From Elusimicrobiota bacterium (GTDB lineage: Bacteria; Elusimicrobiota; Elusimicrobia; Elusimicrobiales; UBA9959): DNA of 64,000 bases. Within the stretch, counting starts at the first letter, position 1, and each line of letters begins with the position of its first letter. The stretch lies in assembly GCA_012517285.1 (NCBI GenBank), contig JAAYVG010000012.1, positions 1 through 64,000 on the forward strand. The letters are read 5' to 3'. Shown here piece after piece: positions 7,901 to 16,449 of this stretch. The translations under genes and the position numbers were made by a program. The notes below the pieces were generated by a model that had not been told where the DNA came from, did no database searches, and saw only the letters and a list, made by a program, of their open reading frames with translations.

Positions 7901-10293
7901 GCCAGAAGAGTGATACTGGTGATAAAACTATATCAGAACAGTCAATATCAATAAACTTTTCAAGTGTTACCAAGGATTCAAGAAACTATATATACCGAAA
8001 ATTTTCTAATTCAATAGATATATCTCAGCATAAAAGATTGAGGTTTATGGTTTACAATGGTAAGGACAATGGCTCTCTAAGATTTTATTTAAAGTTAGGT
8101 GATGAAAACAATTATTATAAGGTCTCAGTTCCACTTGACAACACAACGATTGGCTGGAGGGTATATAACATAGATCAAAACGATGAGAACAATGATGGGG
8201 TTGCTGAGACATGGTCAGCAGGCTTTCCTGTTAAGATATCTACCTCAGGAACAGTGTCACTCCAACAGATACCACAGATAATAGCCGGTGTGGAGGTAAG
8301 CGACAACGACACCAATTCTTATAGTGGGATGATCTACCTCAATGAGATACATCTTTCAAATCCTATAACAAGAACAGGAAGTGCAAGGAAGGTTTCTGGT
8401 GATTTTGAGATACCTGGATTTATGACATTTGGTGGGAAGCACAGATATGTTGACAGGGCATTTATGACCCCGGTAAGTGCTGTAACAAATCAGGACAATG
8501 AACAGAACACTGGATATCTGAATCTTTTAAAACCAGCATTTTTCCCAACAAGTTATACATATTCAAGACAGAACACAAACACACCAAATGTATATCTAAC
8601 TGGGAATAACAATCTTGTCAATATGCTTCAGAACGGTAAAGTAAAAAAACAGGATATAACTGCTCAGGGATTGCTTAGCCTGTGGATATTTCCAAAGACC
8701 AATCTCAACTATACAAACAATAACGTTAAATATGATCTTATAAACAGAGAGGATAACAAAAACACATACACAGCCTCCACAAACTATCAGCCTCCTTTGA
8801 ATCTTTTTATCATTCCAAAGAACATAAATTTTTCATACACCTACATAGATAACAAGGTGGAATATCTTCCGCCTTACATATCTACTTCCGACTACTATGA
8901 TACCTATGAAAAGACATACAGTTATTCCACAAGATTTGATCTGGAGCCGGTAAGTTTCTGGAAGATAACACCATCCTATTCGTTGAGCAAGGTTAATGAA
9001 ACAAGAATTAATCTTTATGATACATCAAATCCTTTTGGATATCCAAAATCAATGCAGCAGAGTGCTGGCTTTGATTCAAGCTTGAAGCTCTTTAAATGGT
9101 TCAATCCGTCGTTTAATTATTCAGTGACAACCAATGAAAACAACAATCTTAGCATAACAACAGTGACATTGGCACAACAGAGCACAACATATAATCCCGG
9201 TGATATAAAAACAGTGAACAGAAATGCTCAGGGCTCTGTTAATCTTTCAATAAATATAAATGATCTTTTGCCTAAATCAAAGCTTTTGAGATCTATGATA
9301 ATAACATCAAACTATCAGCTTCAGGATGGAGATGTATGGCAGAATGTCGAAAAGGATTATAATTCAAAGAACAAACTCTGGATAAGGACACCATTAAAAC
9401 CAAAAAATCCTTTTGCTCAAAGGACATCTGCAACAATCAGAGACAGCTATAACTCGACATTGCGATGGCAACCTTTTGAGTCGTTTGTCTTTAACACAAG
9501 ATGGAAATCACTTTCAACCATACTAATAACAAATAATTATAACTACTCTGTTCAGAAAAACTATACAAACGATGTCTATACTGAAACTGTTAATAAAACC
9601 CTACCAGATCTGGTATTTACGGTATCTCAGTTAGAGTATCTAACAGGTTTAAAGAGATGGGCATCGGATATAACAATGAACATAAAATATTCATACAACA
9701 CAAATGAGGTTATAAAAACGAGTCTTGATAAAACAAACTCTTTTGGCACGGACCTGAGGTTCAATCTGTTGAATTATATCAACACATATATGACTTACAA
9801 TAATAAGACGACAGAGAAGAGGGATCTAACTATCAACCAGATAACAGGATATACAAAAAATCAAACATTTTCAGTTCAGGGGACATTTGATGTGAAACAA
9901 TATAGATTTACACCCAAGCTTGATTACTCAAACGATTATGCGGAATCAACATTAAAAACAGTTACATCAAATACAACAATTATAACACCATCAGTCCTCA
10001 TCAAAACAGATTTTAGACTGCCCAAAAAGTTTAAACTACCATTTTTAAATGAGATGATGCTTGATAACAGAATAATATGGACAAACAGTATAAGCTATTC
10101 AATTAAAAAATCACCAGTGTCTGTCAGTGACAATAACAGATTGTTTTCTATTAACTCAACCGCTGATATAGAACCGAGCCAGAATCTAAGAATAAGCTTT
10201 AACCTTCTTATTCAGAGATATTGGAGCAAATACCTTAAAGAAGATGATTACCTCTCATATCAGATAGGAACTAATATGATACTTCAGTTCTAA
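4996..10293 (+). CDS. sprA: SprA/Sov-family outer-membrane translocon (type IX-like secretion)
   Basis: This 1765-residue protein has a signal peptide (1-19) and an acidic stretch at 20-75. The SprA N-terminal block follows: LFDITQELQIRMQGKVGDK, a LFGIRADIKTGG.KSTFIGSRTKG motif, then DTSYIRRKYYDITFGDITRLP. A DNMEG segment near residue 646 with NYWYIASNP matches the conserved D-D-F-E-G region of SprA. The last ~600 residues are repeated amphipathic strands ending in ILQF, as expected for a barrel. In Bacteroidota, SprA/Sov forms the 36-strand pore of the type IX system. This copy is shorter than the usual ~2400 residues. No strong Shine-Dalgarno precedes the ATG. Pore function is inferred from family. 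Confidence 0.85.
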   Translation: MPKLLFIWFFFIFNSNLFSFDFNDFLNSVSDYDDLNAKTSDYIKIDDVIKSDNKEINTEKDYNDYDDWDYAPDKWNSFVNRLENGEINFNDKESVSVSTVTLSTAPVSLPPQVEFLDSGTSLNVTGRKVIGINYSGKKYINPQTNVTREKSTSLFDITQELQIRMQGKVGDKINVNVDYDDTKSDKQDISITYQGDPQEVVQNISFGDIDLSLPATEFVSYNKQLFGIRADIKTGGFKSTFIGSRTKGETKTKQFIGNTQFQSTNLSDTSYIRRKYYDITFGDITRLPIKAGSEKIYIDQQTNQVVDNIIISSITAYDLVSGASYSGRFKLLTRGIDYTIDYNKGLVTLAQTLNSVDVLIVDYQNYSGSWLHDEGTFGYKLLKTYNDIYITGSGEKGWNNEVKTYYYIGQTNIVRDDGHGNFTLKVQNLNKQDIGASLNPPQKYPDNIEVDFEQGIVHLLSPFGSEADPTIPDPLTYSQSPVSNRIIHIEYYYKLKTFMIESGIVLNSEIIKVDGVKLTKNVDYYIDYDSGFITFYNTDKIGQTSVIDMVYEVSPFGNSSQTLAGGRVSYDISNSVSLGATAIYQGSSKSKSAPMITDLASSLLVYDGDMQIKNLNIFGMRTSLSGEMAQSKLNPNINDYAIIDNMEGVKQEDSASMDKNYWYIASNPSNIPSHTDSINWDTEEINSRDINPNSPTDSKQSVLVINYDFSVSTEVSLTYVFSKTGLDFTQKNSFEMTVVGDNNTAGPDVNLHFGDVNEDSDQSGGMTLVCSGGNILYGAPKTEDINCDNILSPSEDNGWEYYYNYSGSVSTRRFGSKNGIIDTQDLDGNGRMDAQNPWVGGDYGYLTNTKFIDITAGGGTYTNNINFSNWHNLVYPVVIASSDSYKWSNIKEVRISLKKSSLTPVRGRIKIARIAAVGNTWNVFLSTYTSENIKVLAVNNIDNTDYTPIYNVGGEISGIYEDLYGSVSSQKSDTGDKTISEQSISINFSSVTKDSRNYIYRKFSNSIDISQHKRLRFMVYNGKDNGSLRFYLKLGDENNYYKVSVPLDNTTIGWRVYNIDQNDENNDGVAETWSAGFPVKISTSGTVSLQQIPQIIAGVEVSDNDTNSYSGMIYLNEIHLSNPITRTGSARKVSGDFEIPGFMTFGGKHRYVDRAFMTPVSAVTNQDNEQNTGYLNLLKPAFFPTSYTYSRQNTNTPNVYLTGNNNLVNMLQNGKVKKQDITAQGLLSLWIFPKTNLNYTNNNVKYDLINREDNKNTYTASTNYQPPLNLFIIPKNINFSYTYIDNKVEYLPPYISTSDYYDTYEKTYSYSTRFDLEPVSFWKITPSYSLSKVNETRINLYDTSNPFGYPKSMQQSAGFDSSLKLFKWFNPSFNYSVTTNENNNLSITTVTLAQQSTTYNPGDIKTVNRNAQGSVNLSININDLLPKSKLLRSMIITSNYQLQDGDVWQNVEKDYNSKNKLWIRTPLKPKNPFAQRTSATIRDSYNSTLRWQPFESFVFNTRWKSLSTILITNNYNYSVQKNYTNDVYTETVNKTLPDLVFTVSQLEYLTGLKRWASDITMNIKYSYNTNEVIKTSLDKTNSFGTDLRFNLLNYINTYMTYNNKTTEKRDLTINQITGYTKNQTFSVQGTFDVKQYRFTPKLDYSNDYAESTLKTVTSNTTIITPSVLIKTDFRLPKKFKLPFLNEMMLDNRIIWTNSISYSIKKSPVSVSDNNRLFSINSTADIEPSQNLRISFNLLIQRYWSKYLKEDDYLSYQIGTNMILQF

Positions 10294-10298
10294 AATGT

Positions 10299-10304
10299 TA
10301 AAAT
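10299..10304 (+). promoter_or_regulatory. Candidate -10 box for a leaderless dedA transcript
   Basis: TAAAAT lies 7 nt before the DedA ATG, and no Shine-Dalgarno is present. The context GTTAAAATAT is shared with the box in front of the PspC gene at 25538. No convincing -35 is seen. Confidence 0.4.
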
Positions 10305-10311
10305 ATAATAT

Positions 10312-10968
10312 ATGGATTTTTTAATAAAAGCTGTTGATATAGCACTCCATTTGGATAAGTACCTTGAAATAATTATATTGTCATACTCCAGCTGGGTTTA
10401 TATAATGGTTTTTTTCATTATATTTATGGAAACAGGTTTTGTTGTAACACCATTTTTCCCCGGTGATTCCCTGCTTTTTACATGTGGGGCTTTTGCTGCT
10501 ATGGGAATGCTTGGTTTCTACAAGACATTTTTTATTATACTTATAGCAGCTGTGTTAGGTGATACAGCAAACTATCATATAGGAAAATTTTTTGGTGATA
10601 AGCTCTTTGAAAAATATCCAAGAATTTTTAAAAAGGAGTATATAGAAAAGACTCACAGGTTTTATGAAAAATATGGTGCAAAGACCATAGTTATAGCAAG
10701 GTTTGTTCCGATAGTGAGAACCTTTGCCCCTTTCTTGGCCGGGGTTGGCTATATGAGCTATAAAAAATTTATAACATACAATATAACTGGGGCAGTGTTG
10801 TGGTGTCTTATAGTCTACCTTGGTGGATATTTTTTTGGTAACATACCGGTTGTTAAAAACAATTTTTCGTTTGTTGTGATATCAATAATAGTTATATCGG
10901 TTCTTCCTATGGTGGTGGAGTACTTAAGAAATATGAAGAAAACCAGAGTAGGCCCAATGTCCTATTAA
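10312..10968 (+). CDS. DedA family (SNARE-associated/VTT) membrane protein
   Basis: The 218-residue integral membrane protein has the DedA landmarks: an E-TGF motif with FFPGDSLLF (residues about 42-58), a GD..NYHIGKFFG segment (about 83-95), and ARFVPIVRTFAPFLAG.GYMSYKKF (about 127-150), whose arginines are typical of the family. DedA proteins sit in the inner membrane, and several act as lipid flippases or scramblases that depend on the proton gradient. The substrate here cannot be told from sequence. The gene starts 18 nt after the sprA-like stop, has no Shine-Dalgarno and has a TAAAAT box just before ATG. Confidence 0.88.
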   Translation: MDFLIKAVDIALHLDKYLEIIILSYSSWVYIMVFFIIFMETGFVVTPFFPGDSLLFTCGAFAAMGMLGFYKTFFIILIAAVLGDTANYHIGKFFGDKLFEKYPRIFKKEYIEKTHRFYEKYGAKTIVIARFVPIVRTFAPFLAGVGYMSYKKFITYNITGAVLWCLIVYLGGYFFGNIPVVKNNFSFVVISIIVISVLPMVVEYLRNMKKTRVGPMSY

Positions 10969-10986
10969 GATAATGGGCGTAAAGAC

Positions 10987-11015
10987 TTGACAGGAAAATA
11001 TCAATCTGTTAAAAC
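10987..11015 (+). promoter_or_regulatory. Sigma70-type promoter for the paralogous exported pair
   Basis: TTGACA at 10987-10992, a 17-nt spacer and TAAAAC at 11010-11015. The start codon at 11031 follows, with GGAGG between. This would drive 11031-12702, which ends at a clear terminator. Confidence 0.55.
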
Positions 11016-11030
11016 ATATGTGGAGGCGAT

Positions 11031-11855
11031 ATGAAGAAAGCAATGATAGCTCTGAGTGTGCTGGTGTTCTCAGGATTTAATATTTATTGCCAGACGCCTG
11101 AAGAAATAGTAAATGATACTGTAAAAAAATTAAACTCATCCAAGTTTTCATCAGATATGAATAAATCTGCGGAGATAGATCCTAAGTTTTATACATTAAA
11201 GGAAAGTGTAAGGGTTGATATAAATGAGCTTCAAGAAACCAATGCTCCTGATTACTCAAAGATTTTTGTTGATCCTAAAAAAGGTCTTGTGGATGATACG
11301 CTTGTTGCGGTTGAAAAGATTGTTAATATAGCTGATAAGGTATGGCAGATGGTAAAGGATAACAAGCCTGTTGTGAATATAGATTCAAGATATGCTGTAG
11401 CACTGCCGAAGGGTGTAACTGCCGCAAGCGATTTAAGCAATTGGAGCAAGCCAAAGAGTTATTTGATCTCCTTTTATTTTGAGAATTTATACGGTATGGA
11501 TGTGGTGAATGTGTCTTACAAGGTGACGTATGTTTATGGCGGAAGCTATAATGGAACTGGAAAATATCTTGCAGCCGTGTGGGCTATACCTGTATCTGTT
11601 GATGTGATGTGGGGCTTTTCTTTTACCATGTCAGCACTTGTCCCTGATGCAACTGTTGTAAATATTGGAACTGATTCAAAGCCTGTTGCAGCCCTTCAAT
11701 TAAAGGTATCATGGGCAGCATCAAGTGCGTTAAAAGAAATGGATGGCACTGCTGTCTATTACATTCAGGGAGATGGATACTTTGAAGAATTGGCAAGCCC
11801 TTTCAGATCAAGAAAGACCAATATTAGCAGTTTGAACAATATAAGTTTAGATTAA
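11031..11855 (+). CDS. Exported protein of unknown function, paralogue A
   Basis: The 274-residue protein has a signal peptide (1-20, ending FNIYCQ; a cysteine next to the cleavage region leaves a lipoprotein possible but there is no good lipobox). I do not recognise the family. It shares with the next gene a helical block (VEKIVNIADKVWQMVKDNKPVV, about 93-114), a YVYGGSYNGTGKYL motif and a YYIQGDGYFEEL motif near the C-terminus. The C-terminal two thirds look beta-rich. GGAGG precedes the ATG. It is the first gene of a two-gene operon with its own promoter and a terminator after gene two. Confidence 0.75.
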   Translation: MKKAMIALSVLVFSGFNIYCQTPEEIVNDTVKKLNSSKFSSDMNKSAEIDPKFYTLKESVRVDINELQETNAPDYSKIFVDPKKGLVDDTLVAVEKIVNIADKVWQMVKDNKPVVNIDSRYAVALPKGVTAASDLSNWSKPKSYLISFYFENLYGMDVVNVSYKVTYVYGGSYNGTGKYLAAVWAIPVSVDVMWGFSFTMSALVPDATVVNIGTDSKPVAALQLKVSWAASSALKEMDGTAVYYIQGDGYFEELASPFRSRKTNISSLNNISLD

Positions 11856-11865
11856 GGAGGAATAG

Positions 11866-12702
11866 ATGAAAAAAACATTATTAACTGTTGCGATGCTTTC
11901 AATCTGCGCTGCTGGGGTAATGGCGCAGGGAAGCGGTGATTATTCTATAGATGAGTCAAGCATAAGGATAGAGGTTATAAATGATAATGCTGCTGTAAAG
12001 AAGGGTGGAATTCCGTTAAATCCGGTTCCAGCACCCGCTGACCTACCAAAACCACCTGAGGTAACTCCTCCACCTCCACCTTCAAGCCCTTCAATAGGCA
12101 CTGGTAGTTATGCAGATGGTTTGAATAATGTCAATGCTACGCTTGATACAATAGATAAAATAATCAATCTGGCTCAAAAGGTATGGGATATAATAAAAGA
12201 GAATCAGCCTGTGGTTGATATAAGTGTCAACTATGCAAATGCTGTTCCATATGGACTATCGCACTGGACACAGCTTCAGGGATGGTCAAGGCCTGCCACA
12301 AAGAAGTATTCATTTTTTGCAAAAAACAAGATGGGAACAGATGTGGTTAAGGTTACATATCAGGTAACATATACATATGGTGGAAACTTGAATGGTAAGG
12401 GAAAGTTTTTAACAGGTGTTGCAATAGAACCTATAAATGTTGAAACAGCTTGGGGATACAAGGTAAACCTCAAGGCAGAGGTTCCTGATTCAACAATAGC
12501 AAACGTTGGCACAAGCGATGACCCAATTGCTGCTATGCAGGTTCAGCTTAAATGGATCATCCACACTCCTTTACAGGATACCCAGCAGAAAGCTATATAC
12601 TATGTTCAGGGAGATGGCTTGATACAGGAGATAGGAACTCCTTTTAAGGGAGAGGATGGAGCTAAGAAAGCGATTGATAGAATGAGTTCTGAGAAGTTTT
12701 AA
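11866..12702 (+). CDS. Exported protein of unknown function, paralogue B
   Basis: The 278-residue protein has a signal peptide (1-20, ending AGVMAQ), then a proline-rich linker (about 50-75, PPPPPSSP), then the same domain as its upstream neighbour: DKIINLAQKVWDIIKENQPVV, YTYGGNLNGKGKFL, YYVQGDGLIQEI. The proline linker is absent from the first copy, which has a helical, polar segment there. It lies 10 nt after paralogue A with a strong AAGGAGG site, so the pair is translated from one mRNA. Family unknown to me; envelope or secreted location is inferred from the signal peptide. Confidence 0.75.
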   Translation: MKKTLLTVAMLSICAAGVMAQGSGDYSIDESSIRIEVINDNAAVKKGGIPLNPVPAPADLPKPPEVTPPPPPSSPSIGTGSYADGLNNVNATLDTIDKIINLAQKVWDIIKENQPVVDISVNYANAVPYGLSHWTQLQGWSRPATKKYSFFAKNKMGTDVVKVTYQVTYTYGGNLNGKGKFLTGVAIEPINVETAWGYKVNLKAEVPDSTIANVGTSDDPIAAMQVQLKWIIHTPLQDTQQKAIYYVQGDGLIQEIGTPFKGEDGAKKAIDRMSSEKF

Positions 12703-12728
12703 TCGCTGTCAGCGAATTGTAAAAATTA

Positions 12729-12758
12729 GCAGGGGCTTTTAATAGCCCCTGCTTTTTT
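12729..12758 (+). terminator. Rho-independent terminator
   Basis: A GCAGGGGCT stem and its complement AGCCCCTGC around a short TTTAAT loop are followed by six T. It ends the 11031-12702 operon. Confidence 0.92.
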
Positions 12759-12796
12759 GTTAGTCTTTTGTTATCAAACTCTGGATTAAAAGGCCC

Positions 12797-12824
12797 TTGA
12801 CAATTTTTAAATATGTAATAGAAT
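12797..12824 (+). promoter_or_regulatory. Sigma70-type promoter
   Basis: TTGACA at 12797-12802, a 16-nt spacer, and TAGAAT at 12819-12824. It lies about 60 nt before the start codon at 12883. Confidence 0.65.
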
Positions 12825-12882
12825 ATATTCATATAGTATTGATATTAGAAGAATGTTTTTTGTTATGAAATCAGGAGGAAAG

Positions 12883-13749
12883 ATGATAAAGATAATTTTA
12901 GGATTATTTATGCTGCAGTCATCGCTCTTTTCAGCAGAGCTTGATGGGGATCTCTCAAGCTTCAAGAAAAGCTCTGTTAATCTTCCAACTCCAAGTGTTT
13001 CTTCAGATGAGAATTACTCATCAAAGGATGTGGAGATATTTATGGAACAACTTTCAAATCTCTTTGGCCACAGAGAGAAAGCGGTTGAAAAAACTTTTAC
13101 CAAATCAAAGGCACCATCATCTCTTATTTATAAAATAGATTTAAAGCCTGTAAAGGACAAATATCTTTACAACGGATTGACATTTAAAACAACAAAGGGT
13201 TCCGTTGTTTATTTGAGCATAACAATGTCTTCAAACTGTCCAGGCAACAAATCAAGCTGTAAGGATAGCGATAAATTTCTTTTATCTTTTATATCAAATG
13301 GCAATGCAAGCTTTGTTCCTATAATGGATATAATAAATGTGAGCATATTTATGCATGGTTCAAAGACATTAAAAATAGATGGTGATAGCTATACAGCAAA
13401 GGTTTATGGCAATGTGAGCAATATAAATAAAAGCTCTATAGAGGTTACAGGTCCACAGGGTAAGGTTATAAATAAAACGCTTGGTGATGTTATGGGCATG
13501 TTTTCAAATTTTGGTGTTAGTATGACACTTTCAAAGAAATATAATGTTATTTATGGTAAAAAGGTAGTATGCAACAGTTCCTGCAGTTTCAGCTCTGATA
13601 ATATGGCTCTTATGGTTGAGGAACCTTTGACAGCTGACTCATCATACTACGTTATGGAAGAAAACAAGTTAGGAAGCTTTACATACGAAAGTATAGGGAA
13701 TCAGTATGTCTTTTCATTAAACGATGGAATATTTACTGTAAAAAAATAA
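12883..13749 (+). CDS. Exported protein of unknown function with two short cysteine pairs
   Basis: The start is ATG 12883 because AGGAGG lies just before it and a signal peptide follows (MIKIILGLFMLQSSLFSAEL). The longer frame from 12853 would put a hydrophilic tail ahead of the signal. The 288-residue product has a low-complexity Ser region (20-50) and then a beta-rich body with two cysteine pairs, CPGNKSSC near 114 and CNSSC near 228, that could form disulfides outside the cytoplasm. I do not recognise a family. It has its own promoter and terminates near a dispersed repeat, so it is probably monocistronic. Confidence 0.7.
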   Translation: MIKIILGLFMLQSSLFSAELDGDLSSFKKSSVNLPTPSVSSDENYSSKDVEIFMEQLSNLFGHREKAVEKTFTKSKAPSSLIYKIDLKPVKDKYLYNGLTFKTTKGSVVYLSITMSSNCPGNKSSCKDSDKFLLSFISNGNASFVPIMDIINVSIFMHGSKTLKIDGDSYTAKVYGNVSNINKSSIEVTGPQGKVINKTLGDVMGMFSNFGVSMTLSKKYNVIYGKKVVCNSSCSFSSDNMALMVEEPLTADSSYYVMEENKLGSFTYESIGNQYVFSLNDGIFTVKK

Positions 13750-13770
13750 TATTGTTTCTTTGCTATATTT

Positions 13771-14036
13771 AGGTGGCATCGAAAAAGCCTAACGGTAAAG
13801 GTTTAGGACAATGTAACTGCAGGTTAAGGTTAAGATTAAGTCTAAGATTAAGATTGAGGTTAAGAAGAAAACGACAAATCCCCACAAACCAACCACGGTT
13901 ACAGTTTTTTTGTTCTTCCTAAACAACGAGATAACGAGATGACTAAATAACTAATTTGCTTTTCTGCTTTCTGTTTTCTGTCATCTGACTTCTGACATCT
14001 GTTTCCATTAAACAACCAAATAACTAAATTTCCTTT
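13771..14036 (+). repeat. Dispersed element, copy R2
   Basis: This element fills most of the 358-bp gap between 13749 and hpt. It begins with a diverged end (GGCATCGAAAAAGCCTAACGG), then GTTAAGATTAAG-type hexamer repeats, then CTG-heptamer repeats at 13963-14002, and ends AACAACCAAATAACTAAATTT. The copy at 28134-28389 is the same element in the opposite orientation over most of its length. The right terminal repeat is not preserved here. Confidence 0.75.
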
Positions 14037-14071
14037 ATCAAGATTTTGCGTAATTATGTTATAACATATCT

Positions 14072-14100
14072 TTGTTTTAAATAGATAAAATAAGTAAAAT
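14072..14100 (+). promoter_or_regulatory. Candidate promoter for a leaderless hpt transcript
   Basis: TTGTTT at 14072-14077, a 17-nt spacer and TAAAAT at 14095-14100. The ATG of hpt comes 7 nt later and there is no Shine-Dalgarno. Confidence 0.5.
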
Positions 14101-14107
14101 ATTTATT

Positions 14108-14638
14108 ATGCATAAAAATCTGAGTGAAATATTAATTACAAAGGAACAGATTGATAAAAGGGTTAAAGAGCTTGCTGCTGAGATATCTTTGGACTATCAA
14201 GGCAAGGATATTGTTTTTATCGGTGTGCTAAAGGGCTGCTTCTTGTTTCTTTCAGATCTCGTAAAAAATGTCAGACTAAACACCAATATAGATTTTATGA
14301 TGATATCTTCATATGAGGGCAAACAGTCAACTGGTATTGTGAGGATACTTCTTGATCTAAAAAATTCTATAGATGGTAGAGATGTGATTGTGGTTGAGGA
14401 TATAGTTGACACAGGTCTTACTATAAATTATCTCTTAAAGGCACTTAAAACGAGAAAGCCTAAATCTATTGAGGTTTGTTCTCTATTAAACAAACCAACA
14501 TGTAGAAAGGTTAATGTTAACATTAAATACAGAGGTTTTGATATACCCGATAAATTTGTTGTCGGTTATGGACTTGACTACAATGAGTATTACAGAAATC
14601 TTCCCTATGTGGGAGTCCTAAAAGATGAGGTGATATGA
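14108..14638 (+). CDS. hpt: Hypoxanthine(-guanine) phosphoribosyltransferase
   Basis: The 176-residue protein is a type I phosphoribosyltransferase: it joins PRPP to hypoxanthine or guanine in purine salvage in the cytosol. It has the PPi-loop region GVLKGCFLFLSDL (about 38-50), the flexible-loop Ser-Tyr (SSYEG, about 67-71) and the PRPP-binding signature VVVEDIVDTGLT (about 97-108). Length matches bacterial Hpt. It overlaps ftsH by 4 nt, the arrangement seen in many bacteria where tilS-hpt-ftsH are linked; tilS is not next to it here and a dispersed repeat takes its place. Confidence 0.93.
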   Translation: MHKNLSEILITKEQIDKRVKELAAEISLDYQGKDIVFIGVLKGCFLFLSDLVKNVRLNTNIDFMMISSYEGKQSTGIVRILLDLKNSIDGRDVIVVEDIVDTGLTINYLLKALKTRKPKSIEVCSLLNKPTCRKVNVNIKYRGFDIPDKFVVGYGLDYNEYYRNLPYVGVLKDEVI

Positions 14639-16440
14639 AGAAGAAAAATGGATTGAAACAGGTAATTCTATGGTTGTTGGTTTTCATTTTTATAGCAGGT
14701 ATATATAACAGTCTTAGTGTTATGAACACAGAAAAGGATATACCTTACTCCTATTTTAAAGCAAAGCTAAAAAATAAGGAGGTTAAAAAGGTCTCTATAG
14801 CTCCTGATATGATAAGGGGTGAGATGATAGAGAACAACAAGACGGTCAGGTTTAAAACCATACCCCTTAGTGATCCTGATCTGATAAAGGATATGGAGCA
14901 AGCCTCCGTTGATAATTTTTCAGGTGTTCCAGACAGAAGCTGGGTAACGACACTGCTTTTTAACATTGGCTGGATTCTCATCTTTATACTTGCATGGTGG
15001 TTTATATTTTACAGACAGGCAAATATGGCAGGCAAACAGGCTATGAGTTTTGCAAAATCGAAGGCAAGGCAGATTGATAACAAGAAGAAAAAGATTACTT
15101 TTAAAGACGTTGCAGGCTGCGAAGAGGCTAAGGAAGAACTGATTGATATAGTTGATTATCTTAAAAATCCTGATAAGTATAAAACCCTCGGTGGGACACT
15201 GCCAAAGGGGGTGTTGCTCTACGGTGCACCTGGCACAGGCAAAACACTTCTTGCAAAGGCCGTTGCAGGTGAAGCCGGGGTGGAGTTCTTTAGCTCGAGT
15301 GGATCTGAATTTGTTGAGATGTTTGTTGGTGTTGGTGCGGCAAGGGTAAGGGATCTCTTTGAAAGAGCGAAAAAAAGTGCCCCTGCCATAATATTTGTTG
15401 ATGAGCTTGATGCTGTTGGAAGACACAGATTTTCTGGTATTGGTGGTGGGCATGATGAGAGAGAACAAACATTAAATCAGCTCCTTATAGAGTTAGATGG
15501 CTTTGAAACGAAGGAGGGCATAATATTAATAGCGGCAACAAACAGACCTGATGTTCTTGATCCTGCGCTGTTGAGGCCTGGAAGATTTGATAGAAGGGTT
15601 AATGTTCCTGTTCCAGATATAAAGGGAAGGCTTGAAATATTGAAGGTCCATTCATCAAAGATAAAGATGGATGAGAGTGTTGACCTTAATATAATAGCTC
15701 AGAGAACCCCAGGCTTTGTTGGAGCTGACCTTGCAAATGTTGTCAATGAGGCAGCAATAATAGCAGCTAAAAATAACAAGGAAAAGACAGAGTTTATAGA
15801 TTTTGAGGAAGCAATAGAGAAAACTATAGCCGGTCCTCAGAGAAAGAGCAGGGTTATATCAGAAAAGGAAAAAAGAATTGTTGCATATCATGAGGCAGGC
15901 CATGCGCTTGTAGCTAAACTGCTTAAGGACGTTGATCCTGTTCATAAAATATCAATAATTCCAAGGGGCCCCGCTCTCGGTTATACATTGCAGCTTCCCT
16001 TAGAGGATAAGTATCTTACTTCTAAATCTGAGATAATATCAAAGCTTTCAATATTTCTTGCTGGAAGGGCAAGTGAGGAGGTGGTCTTTGGTGAGATAAC
16101 AACAGGTGCTGGTGATGATCTTTCAAAGGCTACAAACTATGCCCAGAAGATGGTTATGGAGTTCGGAATGAGTGAAAAGATAGGTCCTGTATCTTTAAAA
16201 AAGGATGATAATGAAGTCTTTCTTGGCAGGGATATAGTAAAACAGCACACATATTCAGATGAAACTGCAAAGAGCATAGACGATGAGATAAAAAGAATAA
16301 TCAACGATTGCTATTACAAAGCTAAAAACATACTTATTGAGAACAAACAGATCTTGGATAAAGTTGTTGCTGTTTTAATGGATAAGGAGACAATAAGTGG
16401 GGAAGAGCTTGATCTGATAATAAATAATGCAAATAGTTAA
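14635..16440 (+). CDS. ftsH: ATP-dependent zinc metalloprotease FtsH
   Basis: This 601-residue membrane AAA+ protease degrades damaged or regulatory membrane and cytosolic proteins. The order is TM1 (about 8-26), a periplasmic domain, TM2 (about 105-125), the AAA module with Walker A GAPGTGKT (about 197-204), Walker [10 protein letters not shown], the second region of homology ([21 protein letters not shown]), then the M41 protease domain with zinc site HEAGH at 419-423 and the later D ligand in TTGAGDDL. All catalytic residues are present. It is translationally coupled to hpt. Confidence 0.97.
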   Translation: MKKKNGLKQVILWLLVFIFIAGIYNSLSVMNTEKDIPYSYFKAKLKNKEVKKVSIAPDMIRGEMIENNKTVRFKTIPLSDPDLIKDMEQASVDNFSGVPDRSWVTTLLFNIGWILIFILAWWFIFYRQANMAGKQAMSFAKSKARQIDNKKKKITFKDVAGCEEAKEELIDIVDYLKNPDKYKTLGGTLPKGVLLYGAPGTGKTLLAKAVAGEAGVEFFSSSGSEFVEMFVGVGAARVRDLFERAKKSAPAIIFVDELDAVGRHRFSGIGGGHDEREQTLNQLLIELDGFETKEGIILIAATNRPDVLDPALLRPGRFDRRVNVPVPDIKGRLEILKVHSSKIKMDESVDLNIIAQRTPGFVGADLANVVNEAAIIAAKNNKEKTEFIDFEEAIEKTIAGPQRKSRVISEKEKRIVAYHEAGHALVAKLLKDVDPVHKISIIPRGPALGYTLQLPLEDKYLTSKSEIISKLSIFLAGRASEEVVFGEITTGAGDDLSKATNYAQKMVMEFGMSEKIGPVSLKKDDNEVFLGRDIVKQHTYSDETAKSIDDEIKRIINDCYYKAKNILIENKQILDKVVAVLMDKETISGEELDLIINNANS

Positions 16441-16449
16441 GTAAGGGGG

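Noticed and set aside
13790-13880. GTTAAGATTAAG hexamer tract as telomere-like or CRISPR-like repeats.
   Set aside because: Units are 6 bp without spacers and lie inside a dispersed element with a second copy at 28134-28389.
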